Assembly (NCBI RefSeq): GCF_000315625.1
Contig: NW_005434579.1
Span: forward strand, 159,584 to 223,583
DNA length: 64,000 nucleotides
Direction of reading: 5' to 3'
Origin: Guillardia theta CCMP2712
Lineage: Eukaryota; Cryptophyceae; Pyrenomonadales; Geminigeraceae
The position numbers and the translations under genes are program-made. The notes under the pieces are model-generated. The model was not told the origin of the DNA, ran no database searches, and saw only the letters and a list, made by a program, of their open reading frames with translations. This document shows, piece after piece, positions 47,004-56,494 of this stretch (the stretch's first letter is position 1; each line of letters opens with the position of its first letter).

Positions 47004-47640
47004 TTAAGAGGTCGGCGAGCGCAGGCGTTTCTCCCCCAAGGAGCACACTCTCTCTCCATGCTCACTCTGAGAACCCTCACCAATCATCAGATTCTGCAAG
47101 TTGACACACGCTTGTGAGAGCGACGACAAGCTTGCCGAATCCTTGGCATCGGAGCAGCTCTTCAATCGATCTGGTCGCCGAGCTACGTCCTTCTCTCGAA
47201 GCTGATTGTGACTTTCACTCCTTCTGTTGAGAAACCAGCAGAGCGAACCAACAGAGTCGTCAGAGATATGATCCATGGTCTTTGACCGTCTCATCTTCCT
47301 TGGAGGACTGACCAGATCCATGTCTGGGTTGTCTGACATTGGAGACTCCAACGATGGCTCGATCCAAAGCAGAGGCTTGACCTTCTTTCCTTCCTTTCTC
47401 CTCATTCCTGCAGATCGAAAGTGCATGTGATGAGCTGGCTCTTTTCTCGAATCGGCGATCGGTCCTTGAGCAGAGTTGGAGCTGTCGGGGGACCCGCTGT
47501 CCTTGAGATCAATCGTTATGATCTCTTGGTGTTGTTCGGCGTGTGACTGGCGTGCTTCTCGAATCTTGAATTCAAGTATGTATGGAATCTCAACCACAAG
47601 AGAAAATATGGAGAGCGCCGCCAAGATTTACCGTCGGCAC
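47004..47640 (-). CDS. Ser-rich protein of unknown function
   Basis: A roughly 190-residue exon runs to a stop at 47004, with KIREARQSHAEQHQEIITID, RKMRRSKTMDHISDDSVGS, LCWFLNRRSE and repeated SLSSLS. An upstream exon (...SPDLDLWCRR) ends at a GTAAATC donor near 47631, so a 66-nt intron is likely and the start lies upstream. MRRSKTMDHI resembles a basophilic kinase site. No domain is recognised; the disordered, phosphorylatable character is inferred from composition. Confidence 0.5.
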
Positions 47641-48906
47641 CAGAGATCCAAATCAGGGGAAGGTACGCAAAAGGAGGCGAAGGAAGAACGAAAATCCAGA
47701 GAGATATGTGGAGGGTCGGATGTCAACGATGGAGGAGGAGAGACGGGGAGAGAGAGAAGGAAGAAGAAGAGGAAGAGGAGGAAGAGGAAGAGCCGCGACG
47801 GAGGGGGACGAGAAGGGTCAGATGCCGCCAGGTGGTCGTGAGATGCGGGCGATTGGGAGGCGATTGGGACGGCAAACCTACCTTCAAACAGCACCCCTCC
47901 TTTTCTCAGTACCCACCCCATGGGGAACAGATTATGTGTCACCCCTACCCATATAATTACCTTCAATTACCCCTCTATATCAAAGGGATTTCTTGAATCA
48001 AGATCAGGATGGGTACCATACAGACCACAACCCCTGGTGTTATGTGGCTGTTATACCGTACCCCTCTGGAATACCACGGAAAACCCCCACCCCCTACACT
48101 ACACCAGGGTAGGGTTGACGGTTGTGAAGAACGAGGCCGACTCAACCCACCCTTTAATTTTGTGTCAATATACCCCTCCATTTATGCTATAAATAACCCC
48201 TACTCAAATATATTTTTGCACCCCCACCCCACGTTTTTACTCCGCTTCCATGTAGATTGTCATGGACCCAATCTTCCAACGGCTACCGAAGAGGATAATC
48301 GAAATAGCACACTTTCAGTTCTTACCTTTTTGTATATCTATTTTAAAAGCTCTCACCAAGAGGTCGGCTCAAAAAACGCCCATCTATTTTGGCAACCAGT
48401 ACCCCTAAAAATACCACCCCACCCCCTATATCTCTCTCTGTGTACCCCCTATGGTCCCATGACTTACGCGTTGCATGTCTCAGGATCGTCCCTCTCCCCC
48501 AGTTCGGAATAAGTATGAGTGCAGTAGTCCTCAAACCGCCATTCCTTTTCATAACGCTTTCAGAGTAATTTGAAATTACATTGAAACACTTGAATATCTC
48601 CGCGGTTTGCTGGTGCTGTAGACCTTACAACAGATCGGACGGTCACGAAGTCACCAATATGGACCCCTATTTTTATTGTTAAAGTACCCCACCTCTAGAC
48701 AGTGCTGGGAGTATGACCTCAACTGACGTTCTTATCCATCTGTACGATAAGGCGTTGCCAACTTGAGACTTTTAACGCTTCGGAGTCCTGGGAGGCCGTG
48801 ACAGCTTTAGCGCGTGCCCGCCACCGGGCATCTGCCCGACTCGTGCCGGGCCTGAAAGGTGACTCACGGTTGATACCGCCGGAAGTGACGGCGGGTCGTA
48901 CCGTAG

Positions 48907-48942
48907 TACTGATTTTTAACTCAACTTAACTTTGAGTAAACG
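48907..48942 (+). repeat. dispersed element copy
   Basis: Reads TACTGATTTTTAACTCAACT followed by the rest of the core to GAGTAAA, with a short internal duplication of AACTCAACTTAAC. It lies at the left side of the long GC island. Confidence 0.75.
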
Positions 48943-49953
48943 GAACTTGCGTGACTTGCCTGTGCCACCGTGCCGTCACTCCGAGCCGCGGCGGCGCAGT
49001 GCGGCGGCCGCGGGGCGGCCGCCGGTTCCGACTCGTCCAGTTTCGCTGCCGCTCCGACCGTCTCATTCCGACAAGCCTTGAAGCCGCTGAGCCGCTGAGC
49101 TGCAGTCACCCGTGCACTGCACTCGGATGCCGCCAGAGTGCCGCAGTGCCGCGCGGCGCGCGGCGCGGCCGGGAACTCAGTGACTTGTGACCGGCAGTTG
49201 GAGGCTGCCCCCTGCCAGGCGGCGCCCAGGCTGAGTACGCCCGGCCCGGGTGACAGTCTGTCACACGAGCCCGAACTTCGGAAGTTGGAGTCGACTGGCA
49301 CTCGGGCCGACTCGCCGGGCCCGGCGAGTCTCCCGGAGTCCGCCGGGTGGCCGCAGTGCGGCCACTGAGTGACTGACTGTCGGGCCGCAGTGGCCGTGCC
49401 GTCGCCGGACCGGGACGCTGCGGCCTGAGCCTCTCCGTCACTGTCTGCCTGCCAGGGCCGCCGGCCCGGGGCAGGCTAGGCTTGCGCCGGGCCCGGCGCC
49501 GGGCCCCGGCGGCCGCCCGGGCCTCACTGGCCCGGCGGGCCTCAGGCCCGGGGCCGGCCCGCAGTGACTCCGGGGGTCCGGATCGGATCATTCATCACTC
49601 AGGTCACCCGGCCAACTTAAACTTAACTTGCGTCACGGTGGCAGGGCGGCCCGGCGGCGCAGCCTGACCCGCGGGGCCGGCCGCGCCGGCCCGGGCCGGA
49701 CTCCGGAAGCGCCCCCGGGCCGGTGACACCGGGCCGACTCGTGCCGCGCCCGGTGATGCCGATCGGATCGGACTTAGCCTCACGCCGAGTCATGGCTATC
49801 AATGGGCAGGGCCCGGCTGACTCCGGCGGACCGTACTACGGTAGGCTCATCCCGGGCCCCGGGCCGGGCCGGCCGGGCCGCCCGGCGCCGCGGGCCCGGC
49901 GAGCCGCCACTCGGAGGCGCCGGACTCTCGGGAGTCGGTGTATTCATAGAACT

Positions 49954-49970
49954 GTAGGGGGTGGGGTGGG
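49954..49970 (+). promoter_or_regulatory. GGGGTGGGGTGGG tract upstream of PNO1
   Basis: The tract TAGGGGGTGGGGTGGG ends 27 bases before the PNO1 ATG. It resembles tracts upstream of other genes here; a promoter role is inferred from position alone. Confidence 0.3.
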
Positions 49971-49997
49971 ATAATCAAGGAAGAGCACGTGCGATCA

Positions 49998-50122
49998 TGC
50001 CCAAGGACAACGATGGTGAGGGGGAAGAAAGGGAAGGGGGAGGGGGGGATGGGAGGATGTGAAGTATGGGCTATGCTGATGCTGAAGATGCTGAGGAAGA
50101 CGGAGATGACCATGGAGATGGA

Positions 50123-50153
<31 letters not shown>

Positions 50154-51693
50154 ATGATGATGGAGATGATGATGGAGATGATGGAGATGATGATGATGGA
50201 GATGATGATGGAGATGATGATGGAGATGATGGAGATGATGATGATGGAGATGATGATGGAGATGATGATGGAGAAACTGACGGGGATCGGTAGCTTAAGC
50301 ATAACATGACATTTTTGTCCATAGCCACTGCTCGACGAAGCTCGAGAAGGGATGCGAAACCATATTCAACAGACAAGGTACATACAAGAGCCACGTGGGG
50401 CGTTGCTTGACGTGTGGATCAGGCTGGAGCAGTTGCAAGGATGCTGGAAGACGATGAGGAGATAGTCAACGTCATTGACGGGAAGGAGCTAGAGAAAGCC
50501 GCGGTAGATATCGTCAGCAACCGCCCAGTCGCATGCTCACTGTTCTCTCTCGATTGCAGGAGGCCAACCGCCATGCGAGTGAGGAGCAGGAGGAAGAGGA
50601 AGTGGACGAGTCGAAGCCCAGCTTTGGGGAGATCAGCGCAAAGGATGTGAATGTAAGGCTCCTGACCTGCCTCGATCCCCGAGCTGAGAATTGCCTCCAG
50701 GGAGGAAAGATAGAATTCCGCAGGGTTGCTGTCCCCTCCCACCGTTTCACACCTCTGAAAGAGTGAGAAAATCGTTCCCTCCCCTCCCTCCCCTCCCTCC
50801 CCTCCCTCCCCTCCCTTTCCTTCCTCGCCCCTCCCTCCGTCACTCCCTCCTTCTTCTTACCCCCATCCCTACCCGTCCTCCGTCCCCTCCCTTCTCCTCC
50901 CTCTACTTCTTCTCGGTGAGCATTCGCTCGTGACCTGCTCGAGCAGGAAATGGATGGAGATATATGACCCTATCGTGAAGCACATGAAGTTACAAGTCAG
51001 GATGAACCTCAAAACAAAGTCCGTGGAGCTGCGAGTAAGGCATTTACCTGCTGTCACTTTGAATAACGCATCCTTTTCCTCCCTCCTCCCTCTCCCCTCC
51101 CTTCCCCTCCCCTCCCTTGCTCGATGCTTTTCCTTTCCGTTCTCTCTCCCCTCCTGCAGACCTCGGAGTATACCGAAGACATCTCTGCCCTGCAAAATCT
51201 GCTGACTTCGTCAAGGCCTTCATCTTGGGCTTTGAGGTCCAGGTGAGGAGAGAGGAGGAGGCGAGAGGGTGCTGGAAGGAGGGGCGAGGATGATGTTTTT
51301 TGTTATGGAATCTCGTTAGTCTGATGTCGATGAAGCTACTCTGCAAAAGATCTTTCTGAGCCTTTCTGTGCTGCTTGTCCCCCCGGACCAGTTGAGAGAG
51401 TTTTGTTGGTGACACCATGACAGGATGCCATTGCCCTGCTCAGGTTGGATGACCTGTATATCGACACATTCGAGGTGAAGAAGAAAAGGAGGGGAGGGGA
51501 GAGGAATGGGAAGGGAATGGGAGGACAGGAACGGAGGGCAAGGAAGGGGGGCAAGGAAAGAGGAGGAGAAGACTGGAAGGTAACATAGGCATTCTATCCA
51601 GATCAAAGACGTGAAGCCTTTGCACGGGGATCATCTTTCACGAGCCATCGGAAGAATCGCAGGTGATTATGCACCCAAAACAATCGATTTGTC

Positions 51694-51741
<48 letters not shown>

Positions 51742-52372
51742 CCTGCTCCTGCCCTCCCCCCCCCCTCCTCCTCTCGTCACCCCGCCTGCCACGGCTTTGG
51801 TCATCCTCGTTGACCTCTAGCTGCCAATTTTTCTTTTGTGGGGAAGAAAATCTGCTGAATCAAAGCGTCGAGGCCTCTGGTCGCCTCCGACGTGCAACTC
51901 CATGCGCATAATTCCATCAAATCCTCCTCTTCCTCCTCTTCCTCCTCTTCCTCCTCTTCCCCCACTTCCCTCATTTTTACTGAGATTTTCATCAGGGAAG
52001 GGAGGAAAGACGAAGTTTGCCATCGAGAACTCTACTCGTACGCGTATCGTCCTTGCAGACAGCAAAATTCACCTGCTCGGTATGAGGGGGAAGTAAAAGA
52101 GTTGGAGGAGGGGAGGGGAGGGGAAGGGAGGGGAGGGAGGACAATGTGAAGGAGAGGGGAGGATGCGGTGAAGGAAGCAAGAGGAAGAGTGACTGGTGGA
52201 CCAGGTTCGTTCAGCAATATCAAGATTGCTCGAGATGCTGTTTGTGATCTGATCCTTGGAACTCCTCCGGTTTGTTCTTATCTTGTTATTCTCTTTCAAT
52301 GACAACAGACGGCAGGGCAAAGTTTATACAAAACTGAGAACGATAGCAAGCAGACTGAAAGAAAGATTCTAG
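49998..52372 (+). CDS. PNO1: PNO1/DIM2, KH-domain 40S ribosome-assembly factor (apparent frameshift)
   Basis: Twelve exons: 49998-50016, 50325-50377, 50423-50503, 50560-50652, 50701-50762, 50947-51034, 51160-51242, 51424-51474, 51602-51662, 51996-52079, 52205-52269 and 52316-52372. They keep one frame and give about 265 residues, the family length, except for one missing base in exon 7. Family text is clear: RRVAVPSHRFTPLKEKWMEI, ADFVKAFILGFEVQ, DAIALLRLDDLYIDTFE, KDVKPLHGDHLSRAIGRIAG, GKGGKTKFAIEN, TRTRIVLADSKIHLLGSFSN and a final KLRTIASRLKERF. PNO1 partners NOB1 in pre-40S particles during late 18S rRNA processing in nucleolus and cytoplasm. In exon 7, SALQ is in one frame and ADFVKAF in another, so a base is missing near the AAAA at 51193-51196. 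Intron 1 holds a GAT repeat. Confidence 0.94.
50110..50272. repeat. GAT/GGAGAT microsatellite in PNO1 intron 1
   Basis: GATGAT runs alternate with GGAGAT in a nested higher-order pattern, repeated about three times. It is intronic in the PNO1 model. Confidence 0.95.
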
Positions 52373-53051
52373 TGTGTTGTTGTGATAGTAAACCCCTTCT
52401 TTTCTTCCTCCGTTGTCTGCTGCTGCTACTCCTCCTCCTCCTCCTCCTCCTCCTCCTCCTGGTCTACAGCTGCCCTTCTCTGGTGCAGTCTTTTCCTCTC
52501 TTCATTCTCTGGCTATCTTGCTCCTTCCTTTACATCATTACACATCGCGCCAAACCTCCTCCGTCCTGCAAACTTTTCAATTTGTCTTCTGCTACCACAG
52601 GACAGAAAACAAGAGCAGGGGAAACGCCTCACCTGCTCCTCGACCTGCTCCTCGACACGCTCTTCCTCCTCCCTTCCTCCTCCTGCTGCTGCTCCCATGT
52701 TCCTCTTGCAAGCAAGCAGCGTCAGCCGTCCGCTCCAGTGGTCGGCGCCTTACCCTCGTCTGCCGGATGCTCTCCAGCCATTCCTCGCGCCTCCCCCAGC
52801 TCTCAGGGCAGTGCTCGGGGGGAACTGACAGAAGTGTGAGACGGCCGTGTGATCTCTTCCTCTCTACTAGATTCTTGTGATCTCTTCCTCTCTACTAGAT
52901 TCCCACTTCCTCGCTGCTTATTCACTCCTCTTGTGCTCCTTCTCTCCTATCTTCTCCTGATTTTCTCCCTTCTCCTCTTCTCCTTTCTTCTGCTTCTCTG
53001 TAGCTCTCTGCTAATCCCTTCCCCCCCCCCCCTCCCCCCCTCCTCTGCTAC
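52373..53051. other. pyrimidine-rich stretch between PNO1 and the assembly gap
   Basis: CTCCTCCTC runs and T/C-rich DNA, with a 28-bp tandem duplication at 52848-52902. The 3' exons of the RING gene on the - strand may lie here, but none can be pinned down. Confidence 0.45.
52848..52902. repeat. 28-bp tandem duplication
   Basis: The unit beginning TGTGATCTCTTCCTCTCTAC occurs twice in direct tandem, essentially unchanged. It looks recent. Confidence 0.9.
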
Positions 53052-53191
53052 NNNNNNNNNNNNNNNNNNNNNNNNNNNNNNNNNNNNNNNNNNNNNNNNN
53101 NNNNNNNNNNNNNNNNNNNNNNNNNNNNNNNNNNNNNNNNNNNNNNNNNNNNNNNNNNNNNNNNNNNNNNNNNNNNNNNNNNNNNNNNNNN
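53052..53191. other. assembly gap (140 N)
   Basis: A run of N interrupts the RING-finger gene on the - strand. Poly-C and CCTCCTCC flank it, a likely cause of the failed assembly. Confidence 0.99.
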
Positions 53192-54346
53192 CTCCTCCTC
53201 CGAATTTCTCCCTCCCAGCTCCCACTCCCATCTCTGACATGTTCCCCAAACACTCCTCTCCCCGCATCCCAAATTCTGTCCCCTGCCCCTCAACACCAAA
53301 AACGATCCTCCTTGCTTCCTCCTCTCCTCCACCACCTCTTTCTATGATAACTTGGATACACTCGGTGCAGTACTGGACTGTCGAGGAAGCATTGCCGCAG
53401 CAAGGGAGCTCTGCACGCTCCTTCTCTGTCAGCGGATCGTAGCAGATGGCGCAAACCCTCCCCTCCTCCTCGCGCCCTGCTGCTCGCGCCGTCACTCAGG
53501 GGGGATGATACCGAGAAAGAAGAACCTCCCACGTCCTCCTTGCGCGCAAGAACGAGGTTGCCAGGCTCGACGAGGAGGGTTTCCTCCCCAACTTGAACCT
53601 GGCAAGGCGACAGCGAGTCATTGTGTGCAGGCGCATGTAGCGAGCAGGAAAGACCTTGAACCTCTCTCCTGTCTCCAGCACGACTCCTGACTTGCCGTTG
53701 TATCCCTCCTGCCAGTTAGCGTGTGATCGGATCCTTGTCCTCACAAGCTTCAGGCTGCTACCTCAAGGCCTTGGATCATGACTTCGCTCCCTGCTGTCAG
53801 ATCTGCCGCGTCTGATGTCAGCCAGCCATGGAGACTGCACTCTACCCGACCTGACGACATTACTCGATTGATTAGAAACGAATTCTGGTACAGGTCCTGC
53901 GACTGAATGTCAGTGAAAAGCAGCGACGTCGATGCGCTTTCTGATATTGAACCGAATGAAAGACGATCCGACAACTCACGATCTTCATTCAGACCTCCTT
54001 CATTGTCTCTTCCCTCTCCCCATTGCTCCTCTCCCCTTCGACAGGCTGACTCTAAATTTGCGCATCTTCCATTCGCAATGCGCATGCCGTCTGCCATCCC
54101 TTCCCAACCTCTGCTCGCTCCCTTGACAATCCCTTTCAATGCATCTCAATGGTTTCTCAAGTTTGTTCACGCCTCCTCGATCGCTTGTTCGGTCGCTCCT
54201 CCTCCCCCTCCCCCCTCCCCTCCCTCCCTCCCTCCCTCCCTCCCTCCCTCCTCTTCTCTTCTCTTCTGTGCGTTGGGTCCTACCTGTCTCCTCTGCTCTG
54301 TTTCTCTCCCCTCCCCCTTCCCCTCCCTTGCACTTGATGTCGCCAT
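53192..54346 (-). CDS. RING-finger protein with an N-terminal beta-type module (cut by gap)
   Basis: The start at 54346 (MATSSAREGKGEGR) precedes a likely GTAGGA donor. The next exon includes ESACRRGEEQWGEGRDNEGG, SQDLYQNSFLINRVMSSG and AGSEVMIQGLE. Splicing short introns then gives EGYNGKSGVVLETGERFKV and QVGEETLLVEPGNLVLARK. This is a small module of the form V-x-I-x-G-L, NGxxG-x-V, GERF-x-V, PxNL that is common in algal proteins beside zinc fingers. A RING-like motif follows at about 53360-53460: CAICYDPL, LPCCGNA, YCTECI. A ubiquitin-ligase role is inferred. The 3' end is lost at or beyond the N run. The intron just before the RING (near 53470-53510) is not resolved. Confidence 0.65.
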
Positions 54347-55044
54347 GATCAGCGCCTAGCGCAAGCACAATGGTACTAAAATTTACTCAAATGGCTTTCC
54401 CAATTTCAGTTGAACTTACAGAATTCACCTAAAATGTTATTTTAGCTGAATTTGTTCATCGTGAAACGTTGAGTTCGAATTGCGCCTGTGCATAAATTGA
54501 GGTGAGCCCGCAAGAAAACAGAGCGAGGATATCCAAAATTGGCAAAACCATGCTATCTTTGGCTTTATACAAATATTATAATTTCGAGATGAAATTTGGA
54601 AAAGACACATATTATCTTGAACCCCTTGCGATTGTTAAGTTAAGATCAGTCACAGTTTACTTCCGACCGTCCGACACCTAGTAGGTGACTGAAATCATCA
54701 AAGTTAAGTTAAAAATCAGTACGAGCGGGGTACTACCACTTAGTAGCCTCAGTACTAGGAGTAGTACGTGTCAGTGTGTGAGAGCTACTAGTAGTGACTC
54801 CGATGATGGGCCAGTGGCGGCCGGCGGCCGCCGAGCCTCCGCCGGAGACTCGGAAAGGTTAAGTTAAAAACGAGTATCGGAGGACAATGAGGAGAGGCTC
54901 AACGAACGTTTACACGCGGCGGCCGCGTCACCGTGGACTCGCCAGAGGGTGACAGTGGCCGGGAAGCCTGCCCGGCCGATTGGACCGGCGGGCCTGCGCG
55001 GATCAGACTAGGGAATCAAAAAGGTTGTCCTCTTGACGAGACAT
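54347..55044. other. intergenic: AT-rich block then palindromic-word island with dispersed elements
   Basis: AT-rich to about 54640. Reverse-orientation cores of the dispersed element follow at about 54699-54725 and 54857-54893 (the latter with ACGAGTATCGGAGGACAATG), then GGCGGCCGGCGGCCG-type DNA to 55000, close to the tRNA. Confidence 0.6.
54699..54725 (-). repeat. dispersed element copy
   Basis: Reads CAAAGTTAAGTTAAAAATCA then GTACGAG, the reverse complement of the element core. A second partial copy lies at 54857-54893. Confidence 0.75.
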
Positions 55045-55115
55045 TCTCCCACCGGGAATCGAACCCGGGTCTCGTGGGTGAAAACCACGTATCCTAACCG
55101 CTAGACGATAGGAGA
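55045..55115 (-). tRNA. tRNA-Glu (anticodon TTC)
   Basis: On the - strand the 71 bases fold as a cloverleaf. The acceptor stem TCTCCTA pairs with TGGGAGA through one G-T pair. The anticodon stem CGTGG/CCACG carries loop TTTTCAC with anticodon TTC. The T arm is CCGGG-TTCGATT-CCCGG. No intron is present and CCA is not encoded, as expected for a eukaryotic nuclear gene. Confidence 0.95.
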
Positions 55116-55585
55116 GGATAACAATAAGTGGCCCCTACCTGTATATGTACTGGGGTACCCCCTTGCAAGGTTGCTCAACCACAACCCCTCAACCCTCTCA
55201 ATTATGTACCCTACCCCTCGTACCAAGTTTTACTGCCGCTGCTTTGTGGTAGGGGAAGGGGTGTATTGAGTTTCGGTGGTGGGTGAAGGGTGGGTGGGTG
55301 GGTGAAGGGTGGTGGGTAGGGGAAAGGAGAACCATGGCGTTCGTACGACGGTGGAAGGTGAAGATGCTGGAAAGAAGCATGTGGAGGAGGTTGGAGGAGG
55401 AAGGGGAAGAGGATTAGTGTGGATACGAAGGGAAGGAAGGAGGGGGAAATGATGTGAGAACCGTGTTCGGACTCGTGAGGAAAGGGAGGGGAAGAACAAA
55501 ATTTGGCGAGACTGAAGAGGTTGATCTCGGGATGACAAGTATTATGGAGTCACTTGCTGAATTTTCCTCCTCCTGGTTCACTTAC
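55116..55585. other. intergenic stretch, CCTACCCC-rich and G-rich
   Basis: CCCCTACC, GGGGTACCCCC and a GGTGGGTGAAGGGTGGG repeat occur between 55120 and 55320, followed by purine-rich DNA. No gene is supported. Confidence 0.5.
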
Positions 55586-56407
55586 TCAATTGCTGTGAGT
55601 CTTTAGCAACATGGTGTATCTCAACATTGATGCGATCATGCCATCATTCTTGTCTGCGCGGATCTTGCTTCTGACGTTCGACACCAGGATCTTGAAGAAC
55701 AATCCAAAGACAAGAAGAAAGAGGAGAGGGGACGATTTACTGTAGGCATGCATTTACAGGCTCCGCATGCTGCTAACAGTCTACCAGGGGAAGGTCTGCT
55801 GGTCGTGGTTGAAGAGGAGGGACGAAACTTGTTGTTGCAGCGAGGCAGGTGAAGCAGGCAGATGGTCGGAGAGGGCTGCTTTCAACGCTGATGGCAACAG
55901 GCAAGGGGGAGCTCAAGCATGTCGGAAACCTCCGAGATGGTTTTCCTTGCGCTCAGCACATCAACTCCTTGTAGCGCCTCCACGCATCTTGTGCCTGCTG
56001 GTGATGGTGCCTGACAGGTTTGGAAACGGAAAGGACTGTACGCCGGGAGCAGGAAGGTGAGGGTGGAGCTATGAGTATGCAGGGGATCCTCCCTGGAAAG
56101 AGCGCGTATGATTATCATGATAATCCACTTGCCATGGTCATGATCGTTGTCATGTCCTGTGACTGTGCGTGTTGTCAGGTGCAGTGGAGCGCATTGGTCA
56201 GAAGAGAGGTTTTCTTTGCCCTGGGGTTGTGACGGGATCTTGATTGTTGCTGAAAGGTTGTTGATAGAGCTCGGACAAGACATGCATCCTGGTTGTTCGG
56301 GTTGTCACGAATGTCTGCCGATCTGATGTCAGTCTCCTGCAAGGGGAAGGACGGGCGGAGGTTTCAACGGGGGTGCCCGATGCCTCGGTGGCCGCCCGGC
56401 CGATCAT
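55586..56407 (-). CDS. unrecognised small multi-exon protein
   Basis: Protein-like exon pieces occur in order on the - strand. The start is MIGRAATEASGTPVETSARP (56407), then LTSDRQTFVTTRTTRMHVLS, then CVEALQGVDVLSARKTISEV with SDMLELPL (about 55930). After these come ASLQQQVSSLLFNHDQQTFP (about 55810) and FFKILVSNVRSKIRADKNDG with MIASMLRYTMLLKTHSN, stop at 55586. They are mostly helical and no family is recognised. Exon joins are not all resolved. The gene is divergent from the methyltransferase, with about 90 bases between the presumed starts. Confidence 0.42.
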
Positions 56408-56494
56408 GAGGGAAGCTGGAACAAGGAGAGGTCATGTTACAGCAGAGCGAAGGCAAGGAGAGGAGACTCTCGGAGAGTCTTGACGTAGTCACCT

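Larger units (their letters stand above)
47700..49997. other. intergenic: CCTACCCC-rich stretch, dispersed element, long palindromic-word island
   Basis: TACCCC/GGGGTA-rich DNA spans about 47880-48440, upstream of the Ser-rich gene. A dispersed element core is at 48907-48942. The longest palindromic-word island of the window is at about 48740-49960, dense in GGGCCCGG, CCGGCCGGGC, GACTCCGG and GCGCGGCGCGG. No gene is supported; frames through the island are composition artefacts. Confidence 0.65.

Noticed and set aside
43970-48440. Degenerate telomeric repeats suggested by CCCTACCCC words
   Set aside because: No regular tandem period is present and the words sit upstream of genes. They fit a recurrent motif better than internal telomere sequence.
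48960-49970. GC-rich open frames within the palindromic island
   Set aside because: All six frames stay open by base composition alone, and the peptides are Gly/Arg/Pro/Ala strings without conserved features.
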